Origin: JBMYRH01 sp049602155
Lineage (GTDB): Bacteria > Myxococcota_A > UBA9042 > PHBI01 > JBMYRH01
Length of the DNA stretch: 64,000 nt
NCBI GenBank assembly: GCA_049602155.1
Contig: JBMYRH010000015.1
Coordinates: 62,001 to 126,000 of the forward strand
Direction: 5' to 3'
This document shows positions 38,725 to 47,533 of this stretch, piece by piece; the first letter of the stretch is position 1; every line of letters starts with the position of its first letter. The translations under genes and the position numbers were made by a program. A model generated the notes under the pieces. That model ran no database searches and was not told the DNA's origin. It saw only the letters and a list, made by a program, of their open reading frames with translations.

Positions 38725-41463
38725 ATGACGACGCCTCAAGAGCCGCCCTCCGGCACTCGCATTCCGGTCAATATTGAAGATGAGATGCGGGGGTCCTACC
38801 TCGCCTACGCCATGAGCGTGATCATCGGTCGCGCGCTGCCTGACGTGCGTGACGGCCTCAAGCCTGTCCATCGTCGCGTGCTCTACGCGATGCACGTGCA
38901 GCGCAATACACACTCCTCGGCGTACAAGAAGTCAGCGCGTATCGTCGGTGACGTCATCGGCAAGTATCACCCTCACGGTGATCAGGCGGCGTACGACACG
39001 ATGGTACGCATGGCGCAGGACTTTTCGCTTCGTTACACCTTGGTGGACGGGCAAGGGAACTTTGGCTCGGTCGATGGCGACCCTGCTGCAGCCATGCGTT
39101 ACACCGAGGTCCGCATGACGCGGCTCTCCGAGGAGCTGCTGGCGGACCTTGAGAAGTCGACAGTCGATTGGCAGGACAACTACGACGGCTCAGAGTCCGA
39201 GCCAGAGGTCTTGCCTTCAGGGTTCCCAAACCTCCTCGTGAATGGTTCAGGTGGAATCGCGGTCGGCATGGCGACCAACATGCCGCCTCACAACCTTCGT
39301 GAGGTCATTGATGCCACTGTTGCGCTCATCGATAACCCCGAGATCTCGGTCGATGAGTTGATGGCGCTGGTCCCTGGTCCCGACTTCCCGACCGGGGGCT
39401 ACATCTTTGGCCGCGCCGGGATTGACTCGGCCTACCGTACGGGTCGCGGCATCATCAAGATGCGCGCAAAGGCTGATATCGAGCTTGATGAGCGCGGTGA
39501 TGAGCACGCGATTGTGGTCACTGAGCTCCCTTATCAAGTCAACAAGGCGCGCCTGTTGGAGCGCATCGCAGATCTCGTCCGCGATAAGAAGATTGAGGGC
39601 ATCCGAGACCTTCGCGATGAGAGCGATCGACAGGGGATGCGCATCTTCATTCAGTTGAAGAAGGGTGCGATGGGGCAGATTGTCCTGAACAAGCTCTTCA
39701 CGATGACCCCGATGCAGTCGACCTTCGGCATCATCAACCTGGCCATCGTGGATTCGCAGCCCAAGGTCCTGACGCTTAAAGAGCTCTTGGTCCACTACGT
39801 GAACCATCGCCGTGATGTCGTCACCCGCCGTTGTCGCCATGAACTGGCGAAGGCGCAGGCGAGGGCTCATATCCTCGAGGGCTATCTCCTGGCCTTGGAG
39901 AACATTGATGAGGTCGTCGAGCTCATCAAGACGAGCCCGACGCCCTTGGAGGCCCGTACTCGTTTGATCGGGCGCTTCGAGCTCTCCGAGGTTCAGGCTC
40001 AGAGCATCCTCGACATGCGGCTCCAGCGCTTGACCGGCCTCGAGGTCGACAAGATCAAAGCGGAGTACGCAGAGCTGTTGGAGGTCATCGGTCGCCTGGA
40101 GGCAATCCTCGCGTCGGATGAGCTCCTCATGGAGGTCATCGTCGGTGAGCTCCGTGCGATTCAGGACCGTCATGGCGACATGCGCCGAACTGTCATTATC
40201 GACAGCTCGGGTGCCATCGGTATGGAGGATCTTATCGCGGACGAGGACATGGTCGTGACCATGACCTCGACGGGCTACATCAAACGCACTGCGCTCTCTG
40301 AGTATCGCACTCAGCATCGTGGTGGACGTGGCCGAAGCGGGATGAACACGAAAGATGAAGATGCCGTGTCGGACCTCTTCGTCGCGTCAGCGCATACACT
40401 GCTGATGATCTTCACCGACCGCGGTCAAGTGTACCCGCTCAAGGTGTGGGAGCTTCCGCACAGCGGTCTCACGTCGCGCGGCAAGGCGATCGTCAATCTC
40501 ATCCCTCTCCATGACGGTGAGAGCATCAAGTCGATTGTGGCCGCCGACGATCTTGATCGTCAGGACCGTTGGTTGATCTTCGCGACCCGCAAGGGCATCT
40601 GTAAGCGTACCCGCTTGGATCAGTACAGGAACGTTCGAAACTCCGGTATTCGGGCGATCAATCTCGATGATGACGACGACTTGGTCGGCGTGAAGATGGC
40701 GGATGAGACCAGCGTCATTATCCTCGTGACGGCGCGTGGTCAGTCGATCATTTACAAGAACGCCGATGTGCGCTCCGTGGGCCGCGCGACGCGCGGCGTG
40801 CGTGGGATTCGCCTCCGCGATGAAGACACCGTCGTCGCGATGGATGTCTACACAGACGAACCTGGCAGTTCACCTTGGTCCGATGACGACGTCGACGCGG
40901 ATGGAGATGATGCCGCTGAGGTCGAAGAGGTCGAGGGCGCCGAGGGCGCTGAGGGCGAAGAGGAGGTCTTGGACGAGGGCGAGCCGACGGTGATGTTGAT
41001 CACGGTCAACGGTTATGGAAAGCGGGTACGCCTCAACCAGTTCCGTCTACAGCGCCGTGGTGGTCTTGGGCTCCGGGCCCTCCCTTACGTGGAGCGGAAC
41101 GGTCCACTTGTGGACATGACCCGCGTCACGCAGGGCCAAGACCTGATGGTTGTCACCGATGGTGGGACCATCATTCGCCTGCCAGTAGACCAAGTGAACA
41201 CCTACAGCCGGTATGCCAAGGGTGTCCGTATCATCAAGCCTGGCACCGGCGAGCAAGTTGTCTCTATCCACCCCGTGGACGCGATGAGCGAAGAGGAGAA
41301 GGCTGAGTTGGCGGCTGCCGAAGCGGCTGAGGCTGAGGGCGGTGCTGAGGGCGCGACGGAGGTTGCGTCTGCTGATGCCCTTGATGTTGACGCGGGTGAC
41401 GCCGCGGCCGGTGAGGTCGAGGCTGACGCTGCAGACGCCGGTGACGCTGAGACCGAGGCGTGA
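38725..41463 (+). CDS. gyrA: DNA gyrase subunit A
   Basis: Cleavage-religation subunit of gyrase, 912 residues. The catalytic Tyr is Y126 in AAMRYTEVRM. A GyrA box is present at the first C-terminal blade as QHRGGRG, with a later QRRGGLG, which favours GyrA over ParC. In the quinolone region the sequence is HPHGDQAAYDT: the residue equivalent to E. coli Ser83 is Gln87, while the Asp87 equivalent (Asp91) is kept. Two acidic stretches are unusual: one inserted in the C-terminal domain around residues 715-755 and a Glu/Asp/Ala-rich tail of about 50 residues. No gyrB is next to it. The stop overlaps the next gene. Confidence 0.96.
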   Translation: MTTPQEPPSGTRIPVNIEDEMRGSYLAYAMSVIIGRALPDVRDGLKPVHRRVLYAMHVQRNTHSSAYKKSARIVGDVIGKYHPHGDQAAYDTMVRMAQDFSLRYTLVDGQGNFGSVDGDPAAAMRYTEVRMTRLSEELLADLEKSTVDWQDNYDGSESEPEVLPSGFPNLLVNGSGGIAVGMATNMPPHNLREVIDATVALIDNPEISVDELMALVPGPDFPTGGYIFGRAGIDSAYRTGRGIIKMRAKADIELDERGDEHAIVVTELPYQVNKARLLERIADLVRDKKIEGIRDLRDESDRQGMRIFIQLKKGAMGQIVLNKLFTMTPMQSTFGIINLAIVDSQPKVLTLKELLVHYVNHRRDVVTRRCRHELAKAQARAHILEGYLLALENIDEVVELIKTSPTPLEARTRLIGRFELSEVQAQSILDMRLQRLTGLEVDKIKAEYAELLEVIGRLEAILASDELLMEVIVGELRAIQDRHGDMRRTVIIDSSGAIGMEDLIADEDMVVTMTSTGYIKRTALSEYRTQHRGGRGRSGMNTKDEDAVSDLFVASAHTLLMIFTDRGQVYPLKVWELPHSGLTSRGKAIVNLIPLHDGESIKSIVAADDLDRQDRWLIFATRKGICKRTRLDQYRNVRNSGIRAINLDDDDDLVGVKMADETSVIILVTARGQSIIYKNADVRSVGRATRGVRGIRLRDEDTVVAMDVYTDEPGSSPWSDDDVDADGDDAAEVEEVEGAEGAEGEEEVLDEGEPTVMLITVNGYGKRVRLNQFRLQRRGGLGLRALPYVERNGPLVDMTRVTQGQDLMVVTDGGTIIRLPVDQVNTYSRYAKGVRIIKPGTGEQVVSIHPVDAMSEEEKAELAAAEAAEAEGGAEGATEVASADALDVDAGDAAAGEVEADAADAGDAETEA

Positions 41464-42677
41464 GCGGGATGATCCGCGTGATATTAAAGCGAGGACGGAG
41501 TAAGCCCTTCTGGGTCGGCCATCCTTGGGTCTTCAGCGGCGCGATTCATCGTGTCGATGGGACGGTAGGAGAGATGGGCGGCCCCTGTGTGGTCGTGGAT
41601 GAGCGAGACAACATTCTTGGCTCTGGGTTCTATAACCCGCACGCCAAGATTGCCGTCCGTATCTTGGAGCATCGGCGCTCTACGGACCTGGAGTTCACGC
41701 CAAGCACCCTGAAGGATCTCGCACGGCAGCGTTTGGTCGCAGCCGTGGCCCGGCGTCAGGCGCTCGGGCTCCCTAGTGATGGCACGACCGCTTATCGGGT
41801 CTGTCATGGTGAGGGCGACCTCCTCGGGGGGCTCGCTGTCGACCGACTGGGCGACGTCGCCGTGATGAACCTGCGCTCCCGTGGAATGTACGAGAGCCGC
41901 GAGGACTTGGCGCGCATTGTGTCGGGTGTCCTCGACGTCGAGACCGTCGTGTCTCGCGTTGACGAGAGCGCCTCCAAACTGGAGGCGATCCCAACAGGGA
42001 CTGAAGTGCTTGTCGGTTCCGACCCGGGGCCCTTCGAGGTCCAGGAGTCCGGCATACGCTACGGTGTCGATCTGAACCGCCTCGCTAAGACCGATCTCTA
42101 TCTGATTCAGCGCGAGAACCGTCGCCGCTTTGCGGCGCTCTCCGTGGACCATGATGTGTTGGACCTCTACTCGGGGGTCGGTGGGTTTGGGCTCCATGCA
42201 GCAAAGGCTGGGGCGTCCTCGGTGACGTGCATCGACGCATCTGAGCCTTCCTGCGCTGCTGCGACCGCCAATGCCGAGGCCAATCGTGTGAGTGCGAAGG
42301 TCACCGTCGAGTGCGCAGATGCCATGGTCTACCTGAAGGAGGCTCGAGCTCAGGGGCGCACTTGGACGCGTATCGTGTGCGATCCACCGCCCTTTGCGCG
42401 TGGACGTGCACACGTCAAAGACGCCCTCAAGAAGCTCGCGCGCTTGAATTCATTGGCGCTGGCGTCTCTTACGTCAGGAGGCTTGCTCTTGACGTGCACA
42501 GGCAGCCAGCACATCTCCGACGATGCGTTCCTCCGCGTGTTGACTGACGCTGGCCATCGGCTTCGGCGTGGGGTTCACGTGCACGGCGTCTGGAGTCAGT
42601 CTGCTGACCACCCCTTCGCAGCAGTCGCAGAAGAGGGCCGCGCGTTGACCATCGCTTTGGTCTCACTCGAAGCCTAA
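41460..42677 (+). CDS. Class I rRNA large-subunit methyltransferase (RlmI-like)
   Basis: Predicted SAM-dependent 23S rRNA cytosine-5 methyltransferase, 405 residues. An N-terminal PUA RNA-binding domain (KPFWVGHPWVFSGAI) is followed by the Rossmann methyltransferase: motif I VLDLYSGVGGFGLHAA, acidic motif CIDAS, and motif IV CDPPPFARGR. This order is that of RlmI and its relatives; exact target base is not deducible. The GTG start overlaps the gyrA stop (GTGA), so the two are translationally coupled; ATG 41469 is an alternative. Confidence 0.88.
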   Translation: MSGMIRVILKRGRSKPFWVGHPWVFSGAIHRVDGTVGEMGGPCVVVDERDNILGSGFYNPHAKIAVRILEHRRSTDLEFTPSTLKDLARQRLVAAVARRQALGLPSDGTTAYRVCHGEGDLLGGLAVDRLGDVAVMNLRSRGMYESREDLARIVSGVLDVETVVSRVDESASKLEAIPTGTEVLVGSDPGPFEVQESGIRYGVDLNRLAKTDLYLIQRENRRRFAALSVDHDVLDLYSGVGGFGLHAAKAGASSVTCIDASEPSCAAATANAEANRVSAKVTVECADAMVYLKEARAQGRTWTRIVCDPPPFARGRAHVKDALKKLARLNSLALASLTSGGLLLTCTGSQHISDDAFLRVLTDAGHRLRRGVHVHGVWSQSADHPFAAVAEEGRALTIALVSLEA

Positions 42678-42698
42678 TCACGCAGTGAAAGCGTGGGG

Positions 42699-45062
42699 TT
42701 ACTTTCGAACCGGCGTTGCTTTGACCATCTGGAAGTAGACGGATGACGCGTCGAGGATATCGACCTGCCACTCGTCGATATCCGTCCAGCCAGCGACGCC
42801 CTTTCGGCGCAACTTGTCCGAGTACGTCGTCAGCTTACTCTTGAAGCCGTCGGTCTTGCTCTTCCCGCGCTCCATCAGCACATAGAAGGGCTTGCCATGA
42901 TTCGTCTCCTCTAAGTAGGGGAGGAATTGATTGGCTTCCTTCGTGATGGGCTTCAACTCGTTATAGCTGTAGTAGGTCTCTCCTCGCCAGGTGATCCGCC
43001 AAGAGATGACGTCCTCTTCGCAGACGACCTTACCCTCCCAGCCGAAGAACTCTGCGGCGCCGCTTAACCCGATGTTTGCCAACAAAGGAGAGTAAGCCTC
43101 ATCGATCTCGCTTGGGTTCTGCTGCCTTGTGCAGGAGTCATAGTAGGTGTCAAAGAGGTACTTCTGCGACCAATGCGGCGAAAACGAGGGCATGTAGTAG
43201 TTCAGTGACCACATCGTCAGCATCGACGACATCAACGCGAGCGCGATGAGCCCATGTCGGCGTGTCTTGAAGCCTAAGAAGAGCAAGAGCGCGAGCAGGC
43301 CTAGTCCACCAATAAACGGGATCCAGGTGTGATAAGCGAAGGCCTTCGTGGTCAGGATGTGGAGCAGGACCGGGGAGCTCTCTTCCCAGAATGTGCTCTC
43401 TTGCCACGTCGGTGAGCCCTCTATCTCTGAGACTGGGGCGTCGGGATCGGTCGGGAAGTACTCCGGTGTTGGCCGATCGTACTTGTACGTCATCAGCTTG
43501 CGCAGCTGCTGCTCGTCTCCATAGAGGTCGTTGACGGTGATGAGGTGGAGGCCTATCGCTACCAACGCCGCTAACCGTGGCAGCCAGCCTCGGTCCTCTA
43601 GGAGGCGGTCGAGGAAGAGCGCGATGAGCATCGCCAGGGCAGGCAAGGCTGGGAAGATGTAGTGGTGGAACTTCGTCGATGAGAGGGTAAAGAGCGCGAA
43701 GGTGCAGACGAACCAGAACATCAGGAAGTTTCGCGCTTGAGACCGCCCCCCGCCCTCACGGGCCTTGAAGAAGACCATCGCGCCAATGGCGAGCGGCACG
43801 AAGGCGGACCAGGGGAAGAGGCCAAACCCAAGCCACTTGATGAAGTGCTCGAAGGTGCCACTGTCGATTTGGTGGACGCCTTGACCGAGCCTCTTGATGT
43901 GGTCATGGATGATGAACCGCTGGTAATAGGCGTTGCCGTGGCGGGCGAACATCGCGACGTACCAGGGGAAGCCGACGGTGATGAAGATGAGGGTGCCGCG
44001 GATAAGCTCGGTGCGGAGCAGGAGTTTCCAGCTTCGTGACCAGATCAAATAGACGACGATGATGAAGCCAGGCAACGCGAAGCCTAGGAGGCCCTTGGCG
44101 TAGGTGCTCTGGGCGACGAAGATGTAGAAGATGACGAGGAGGCAGCGTCGCCACCAGCGGTCACAGACCGCGTCACTCGCGCCTTCGGTCGCGAGGTCGG
44201 AGCGCAGCTGACGCCAGAACCAGAACAGGACCCCGAGGAGCACGAGGCTGTAGACCACGACGTGGATCAACCCGGTGGTCCGAACCTGATAGAGCAGGGC
44301 GGTGAGGCCGCTAGCCTCCTTGGGGATCGCGTCATTGAGGTCGGTCGCGATGATGAGGTACTGGGGGATCGTGTTGAGCGCCAGGAATGCAGCTGTCCCC
44401 AACAGCCAGCCACGGAGCTGCTTGCGTCGTTGCGACTCATCGTCTGGCAGGTCGCTCCTGGGCCCGAAGATAGCGAGCATCAGCGCACACATTCCGACGA
44501 TGAGGGTCGCTACGAACGGCATGTCCGTCTGAGCTTGCCGCGAGATCATGAAGAATTGCGGGGCAGTAGCGGTGATGACCGAGCCCAATAATCCGATCCG
44601 CTGGGACCAGATCCTCGACATAGCGAGGTAGATGGACAAGCACGCCAAGATGGCGAGCAGCGCCATTGGGAGCCGCATCGCCCATTCACCTCGTCCAATC
44701 AGCGAACTCATCGTCGCCTCAGACCAGAAGATGAACACTGGCTTTGAGTAGAAGAACGCTCCTTGTTTCTTCTCCGTCCCGATCTTCTCCTTGTATCCCC
44801 ACCACGTGCTGACCCACTCATGGGTCTCGATCATCTCAGTCGAGACGGCGCCGTAGTGGGTCTCCCAGGGATCCCAGAGGCCGAAGGCCCCAAGGTTGGG
44901 GAGGAAGAGCAGGCACAAGAAGCCGAACAAGGTCCACCGGACGCGCCGCTCATTCGAGGGACGCCTCCAGGCGGGCAAGTCCAAGACGTCATCGGCGAGG
45001 ATGGGCACACACGACGATGGTTCCGCGCTGTCTGTCGGAATGACCATGCCGCTTGGCTCCAT
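42699..45062 (-). CDS. GT-C glycosyltransferase, ArnT/PMT (GT39/GT83) type
   Basis: 787-residue polytopic inner-membrane protein. The first extracytoplasmic loop carries the acidic motif WDPWETHYG, the GT-C catalytic signature, followed by FYSKPVFIFWSEA and about a dozen hydrophobic helices; the last ~200 residues are mostly soluble and presumably periplasmic. Such enzymes move a sugar from a polyprenyl-phosphate carrier to lipid A, protein or another lipid; the substrate here is unknown. The ATG has GTGAGG 6 nt upstream. It follows rpsI by 60 bp on the same strand, so it may be read from the ribosomal promoter. Confidence 0.85.
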   Translation of the reverse strand: MEPSGMVIPTDSAEPSSCVPILADDVLDLPAWRRPSNERRVRWTLFGFLCLLFLPNLGAFGLWDPWETHYGAVSTEMIETHEWVSTWWGYKEKIGTEKKQGAFFYSKPVFIFWSEATMSSLIGRGEWAMRLPMALLAILACLSIYLAMSRIWSQRIGLLGSVITATAPQFFMISRQAQTDMPFVATLIVGMCALMLAIFGPRSDLPDDESQRRKQLRGWLLGTAAFLALNTIPQYLIIATDLNDAIPKEASGLTALLYQVRTTGLIHVVVYSLVLLGVLFWFWRQLRSDLATEGASDAVCDRWWRRCLLVIFYIFVAQSTYAKGLLGFALPGFIIVVYLIWSRSWKLLLRTELIRGTLIFITVGFPWYVAMFARHGNAYYQRFIIHDHIKRLGQGVHQIDSGTFEHFIKWLGFGLFPWSAFVPLAIGAMVFFKAREGGGRSQARNFLMFWFVCTFALFTLSSTKFHHYIFPALPALAMLIALFLDRLLEDRGWLPRLAALVAIGLHLITVNDLYGDEQQLRKLMTYKYDRPTPEYFPTDPDAPVSEIEGSPTWQESTFWEESSPVLLHILTTKAFAYHTWIPFIGGLGLLALLLFLGFKTRRHGLIALALMSSMLTMWSLNYYMPSFSPHWSQKYLFDTYYDSCTRQQNPSEIDEAYSPLLANIGLSGAAEFFGWEGKVVCEEDVISWRITWRGETYYSYNELKPITKEANQFLPYLEETNHGKPFYVLMERGKSKTDGFKSKLTTYSDKLRRKGVAGWTDIDEWQVDILDASSVYFQMVKATPVRK

Positions 45063-45122
45063 CGGATCCTCACTGACTCGCTTCGATCGAGGTCACCTCG
45101 GTCAAAGCGAGTGGGGATTGAC

Positions 45123-45518
45123 CTAGCGCTTGGAGAACTGGAATCGCTTACGAGCCTTCGGCTGTCCGTACTTCTTACGCTCGACGCGACGTGCGTCACG
45201 GGTAAGGAACCCAGCCTTCTTGAGCGGTGCGCGGAAGTCCTCGTTGGCGGTCGCCAATGCGCGGCTCAAGCCGTGCTTCACTGCGCCAGCTTGGCCTGTC
45301 AGGCCTCCGCCTCGCACGAAGATCGTAGCGTCGTACTGGCCCTCGGTCTCGGTCAGCTCAAAGGGCTGATTGAGGAGGAGCAACAAGCTGCCGCGTCGGA
45401 AGTACTCCGAAGCCTCGCGCTTGTTGACCGTGACTTGCCCCGATCCGGGCGTGAGGTACACACGCGCCGAAGCTTCTTTACGTCGCCCAGTGGCGTAGAT
45501 GCGGTTATCCGTCGACAT
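45123..45518 (-). CDS. rpsI: 30S ribosomal protein S9
   Basis: S9, whose C-terminal Lys-Arg tail reaches P-site tRNA, 131 residues. YATGRRKEASARVYLTPG at the start, GGGLTGQAGAVKHGLSRAL in the middle and the KKYGQPKARKRFQFSKR end are invariant. It follows rplM by 16 bp. Confidence 0.96.
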   Translation of the reverse strand: MSTDNRIYATGRRKEASARVYLTPGSGQVTVNKREASEYFRRGSLLLLLNQPFELTETEGQYDATIFVRGGGLTGQAGAVKHGLSRALATANEDFRAPLKKAGFLTRDARRVERKKYGQPKARKRFQFSKR

Positions 45519-45534
45519 CGAAACTCTCCCGGGA

Positions 45535-45972
45535 CTAGCTGGCGCTCAGATCGAGCGTCTTGGGCGACTGCGCCGTGTGGGGATGCTCAGAGCCTGCGTA
45601 GGCCTTGAGCTTCTTGAACATTGTGCGTCCGAGGGGGCCGCTGGGCAGCATGCCCTTGACCGCCTTGGTGATGAGCGCTGTGGGCTCCTTCTCAAGCAGC
45701 TCAGCTGCCGTGATGGAGCGGATTCCGCCCAAGTAACCGGTGTGCCAGTTGTACACCTTGGTGCTGAGCTTGTTGGAGGTCAGCTTGACCTTCTCAGCGT
45801 TGATGACGACGACAAAGTCACCGCAATCAGCGTTGGGTGTGTAGGTCGGCTTGTGCTTGCCACGAAGGACGGCGGCGATACGGGCCGCGGCGCGCCCTAG
45901 GGTCTGACCGTCGAGATCGACGACGAACCATTCACGCTCGATCGTCTCGTCTCTGAAGCTCACGGTGCTCAT
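45535..45972 (-). CDS. rplM: 50S ribosomal protein L13
   Basis: L13, an early large-subunit assembly protein, 145 residues. The start at 45972 (MSTVSFRDETIEREW) is preceded by AAGAGGA; the longer frame upstream is not supported. VVDLDGQTLGRAAARIA, CGDFVVVINAEKV and MLPSGPLGRTMFKKLKAYAG are typical. Confidence 0.96.
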   Translation of the reverse strand: MSTVSFRDETIEREWFVVDLDGQTLGRAAARIAAVLRGKHKPTYTPNADCGDFVVVINAEKVKLTSNKLSTKVYNWHTGYLGGIRSITAAELLEKEPTALITKAVKGMLPSGPLGRTMFKKLKAYAGSEHPHTAQSPKTLDLSAS

Positions 45973-46098
45973 CTGTTGATCCTCTTCCCAGTGGCCACCC
46001 GCCCAAGACGTGTGCCCAGTGTTCGTGTCCCCGCAGCGACGACTCATTGGGTGAGTTTAAAGGCTTAGAGCCAGTCTCACATGCCGCGCGGGGGGGTC

Positions 46099-46127
46099 TA
46101 TTTAGGGGTGTAACTCCCCAATGTCAA
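46099..46127 (-). promoter_or_regulatory. Sigma-70-type promoter of rplM-rpsI
   Basis: On the minus strand, perfect TTGACA (46127-46122), a 17-bp spacer and TAAATA (46104-46099). It would give a leader of about 120 nt before the rplM ATG. Confidence 0.75.
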
Positions 46128-46130
46128 CGC

Positions 46131-46160
46131 AAAACGGGGCGCCCCGATGGGTTCGCCCCG
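46131..46160 (-). terminator. Intrinsic terminator after metK
   Basis: On the minus strand, CGGGGCG pairs with CGCCCCG across a 12-nt loop and is followed by TTTT. It lies just after the metK stop and only a few bases before the rplM -35, insulating the two units. Confidence 0.7.
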
Positions 46161-46181
46161 ACAGGATTGCTTAAACGCGCC

Positions 46182-47345
46182 TTAGATGGCGTCCTTGAGT
46201 GCGTCCACTCGGTCTGTCTTCTCCCAAGAGAACTCGGCGTCCTTTCGCCCGAAGTGCCCGTAAGCAGCAGTCTTCTGGTAGATCGGTCGCAAGAGATCCA
46301 GCTGGTCGATGATCGCCTTTGGGCGGAAATCGAACGTGCGGCGGACGGCGTCGTTAATGCGAGCCAACTCGACTGTCTCTGTGCCGAATGTATCGACCAA
46401 AACACTGACGGGCTCAGCCACACCGATCGCGTAGGCCACTTGGATCTCACATTGAGATGCCAACCCGGCGGCGACCACATTCTTTGCGGCGTAGCGCGTG
46501 TAGTATGCAGCAGAGCGGTCAACCTTCGAGGGATCCTTACCGGAGAAGGCGCCTCCACCGTGACGGGCCCAGCCTCCGTAAGTGTCCACGATGATCTTGC
46601 GCCCGGTGAGGCCGCAGTCGCCCATCGGGCCACCGATGACGAAGCGTCCGGTCGGGTTCACGAGGATGCGCGTCTCACGGTCAATCCACTGCTCCGGTAC
46701 GGTCGGCTTGATGACGGTCTCGACGACCGCCTCACGTACATGCTCCCAAGAGGCCTCTTCGGAGTGTTGAGTGGAGATGACGATCGTGTCGATGCGCTTG
46801 GGCTTGCCGTTCTCGTACTCCACAGTGACCTGGCTCTTCGAGTCGGGACGGAAGATGCCGACGATGCCCGATTTGCGGACATCAGCCATGCGCTGGACCA
46901 GGCGATGGGCCGTCTCAATCGCGAGGGGCATGTACACATCTGTCTCATCGCATGCGTACCCGAACATGAGCCCCTGGTCGCCTGCACCTTGCTCGGTGTA
47001 GAGGCCGGCGCCTTCGGTCACGCCTTGGCTGATGTCGCTGGACTGCTGGTCGATGCTGGTGAGTACCGCGCAGGTCGCGGCGTCGAAGCCTGCTGAAGCG
47101 TCGGTGTAGCCGATCTCGCGAATCGTATTGCGGACGATCTGCGGCATGTCGACGTAAGCGTTCGTGGAGATCTCGCCAGCGATTAGCGCCATGCCTGTCG
47201 TGACCATGGTCTCACATGCCACGCGAGAGTTCGGGTCCTTGGCGATGAGGGCGTCAAGGATGCTGTCAGAGATCTGGTCTGCGACCTTGTCAGGGTGACC
47301 TTCGGAGACAGATTCGGATGTGAAGATAAAGTCTTTGAGAGCCAT
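46182..47345 (-). CDS. metK: S-adenosylmethionine synthetase
   Basis: Makes SAM from methionine and ATP, 387 residues. SESVSEGHPDKVADQISD, GAGDQGLMFGYACDE, GGPMGDCGLTGRKIIVDTYG and GGGAFSGKDPSKVDRS are the family signatures with metal and phosphate ligands kept. AGAAGG lies 8 nt before the ATG. Its short leader shows no SAM-riboswitch-like structure. Confidence 0.97.
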   Translation of the reverse strand: MALKDFIFTSESVSEGHPDKVADQISDSILDALIAKDPNSRVACETMVTTGMALIAGEISTNAYVDMPQIVRNTIREIGYTDASAGFDAATCAVLTSIDQQSSDISQGVTEGAGLYTEQGAGDQGLMFGYACDETDVYMPLAIETAHRLVQRMADVRKSGIVGIFRPDSKSQVTVEYENGKPKRIDTIVISTQHSEEASWEHVREAVVETVIKPTVPEQWIDRETRILVNPTGRFVIGGPMGDCGLTGRKIIVDTYGGWARHGGGAFSGKDPSKVDRSAAYYTRYAAKNVVAAGLASQCEIQVAYAIGVAEPVSVLVDTFGTETVELARINDAVRRTFDFRPKAIIDQLDLLRPIYQKTAAYGHFGRKDAEFSWEKTDRVDALKDAI

Positions 47346-47391
47346 GCTGGCACCTTCTTTGGGATTTGCATCGACGTAATTTTGGGGCCCT

Positions 47392-47419
47392 ATCTACTCG
47401 CAGGCGGGTGGGCCGTCAA
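47392..47419 (-). promoter_or_regulatory. Putative promoter of metK
   Basis: Minus-strand TTGACG (47419-47414), a 16-bp spacer and TAGATA (47397-47392), about 45 nt before the ATG. Confidence 0.5.
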
Positions 47420-47533
47420 CAGCGATCGCCCTGCGAAACCGGCAACCGCTGGCGCCCATGCACACGGACGTGAGGTGTGTCCGTGAGCACCTTCGAGCCG
47501 CTACCGGTCGTGGTGTGCACTAAGCTCTTAGGA

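Noticed and set aside
39247..40317. 356-codon frame antisense to gyrA
   Set aside because: Shadow of gyrA; no ribosome site or domain signature.
41484..42413. 309-codon frame antisense to the rRNA methyltransferase gene
   Set aside because: Shadow frame; the sense gene has clear PUA and methyltransferase motifs.
46047..47096. 349-codon open frame antisense to metK
   Set aside because: It mirrors the metK reading frame in GC-rich DNA, has no recognisable domain, and metK is certain.
47463..47485. Hairpin CACGGAC/GTCCGTG upstream of metK as a SAM riboswitch
   Set aside because: It lies upstream of the predicted metK promoter and lacks any SAM-riboswitch core; a single 7-bp stem is not enough.
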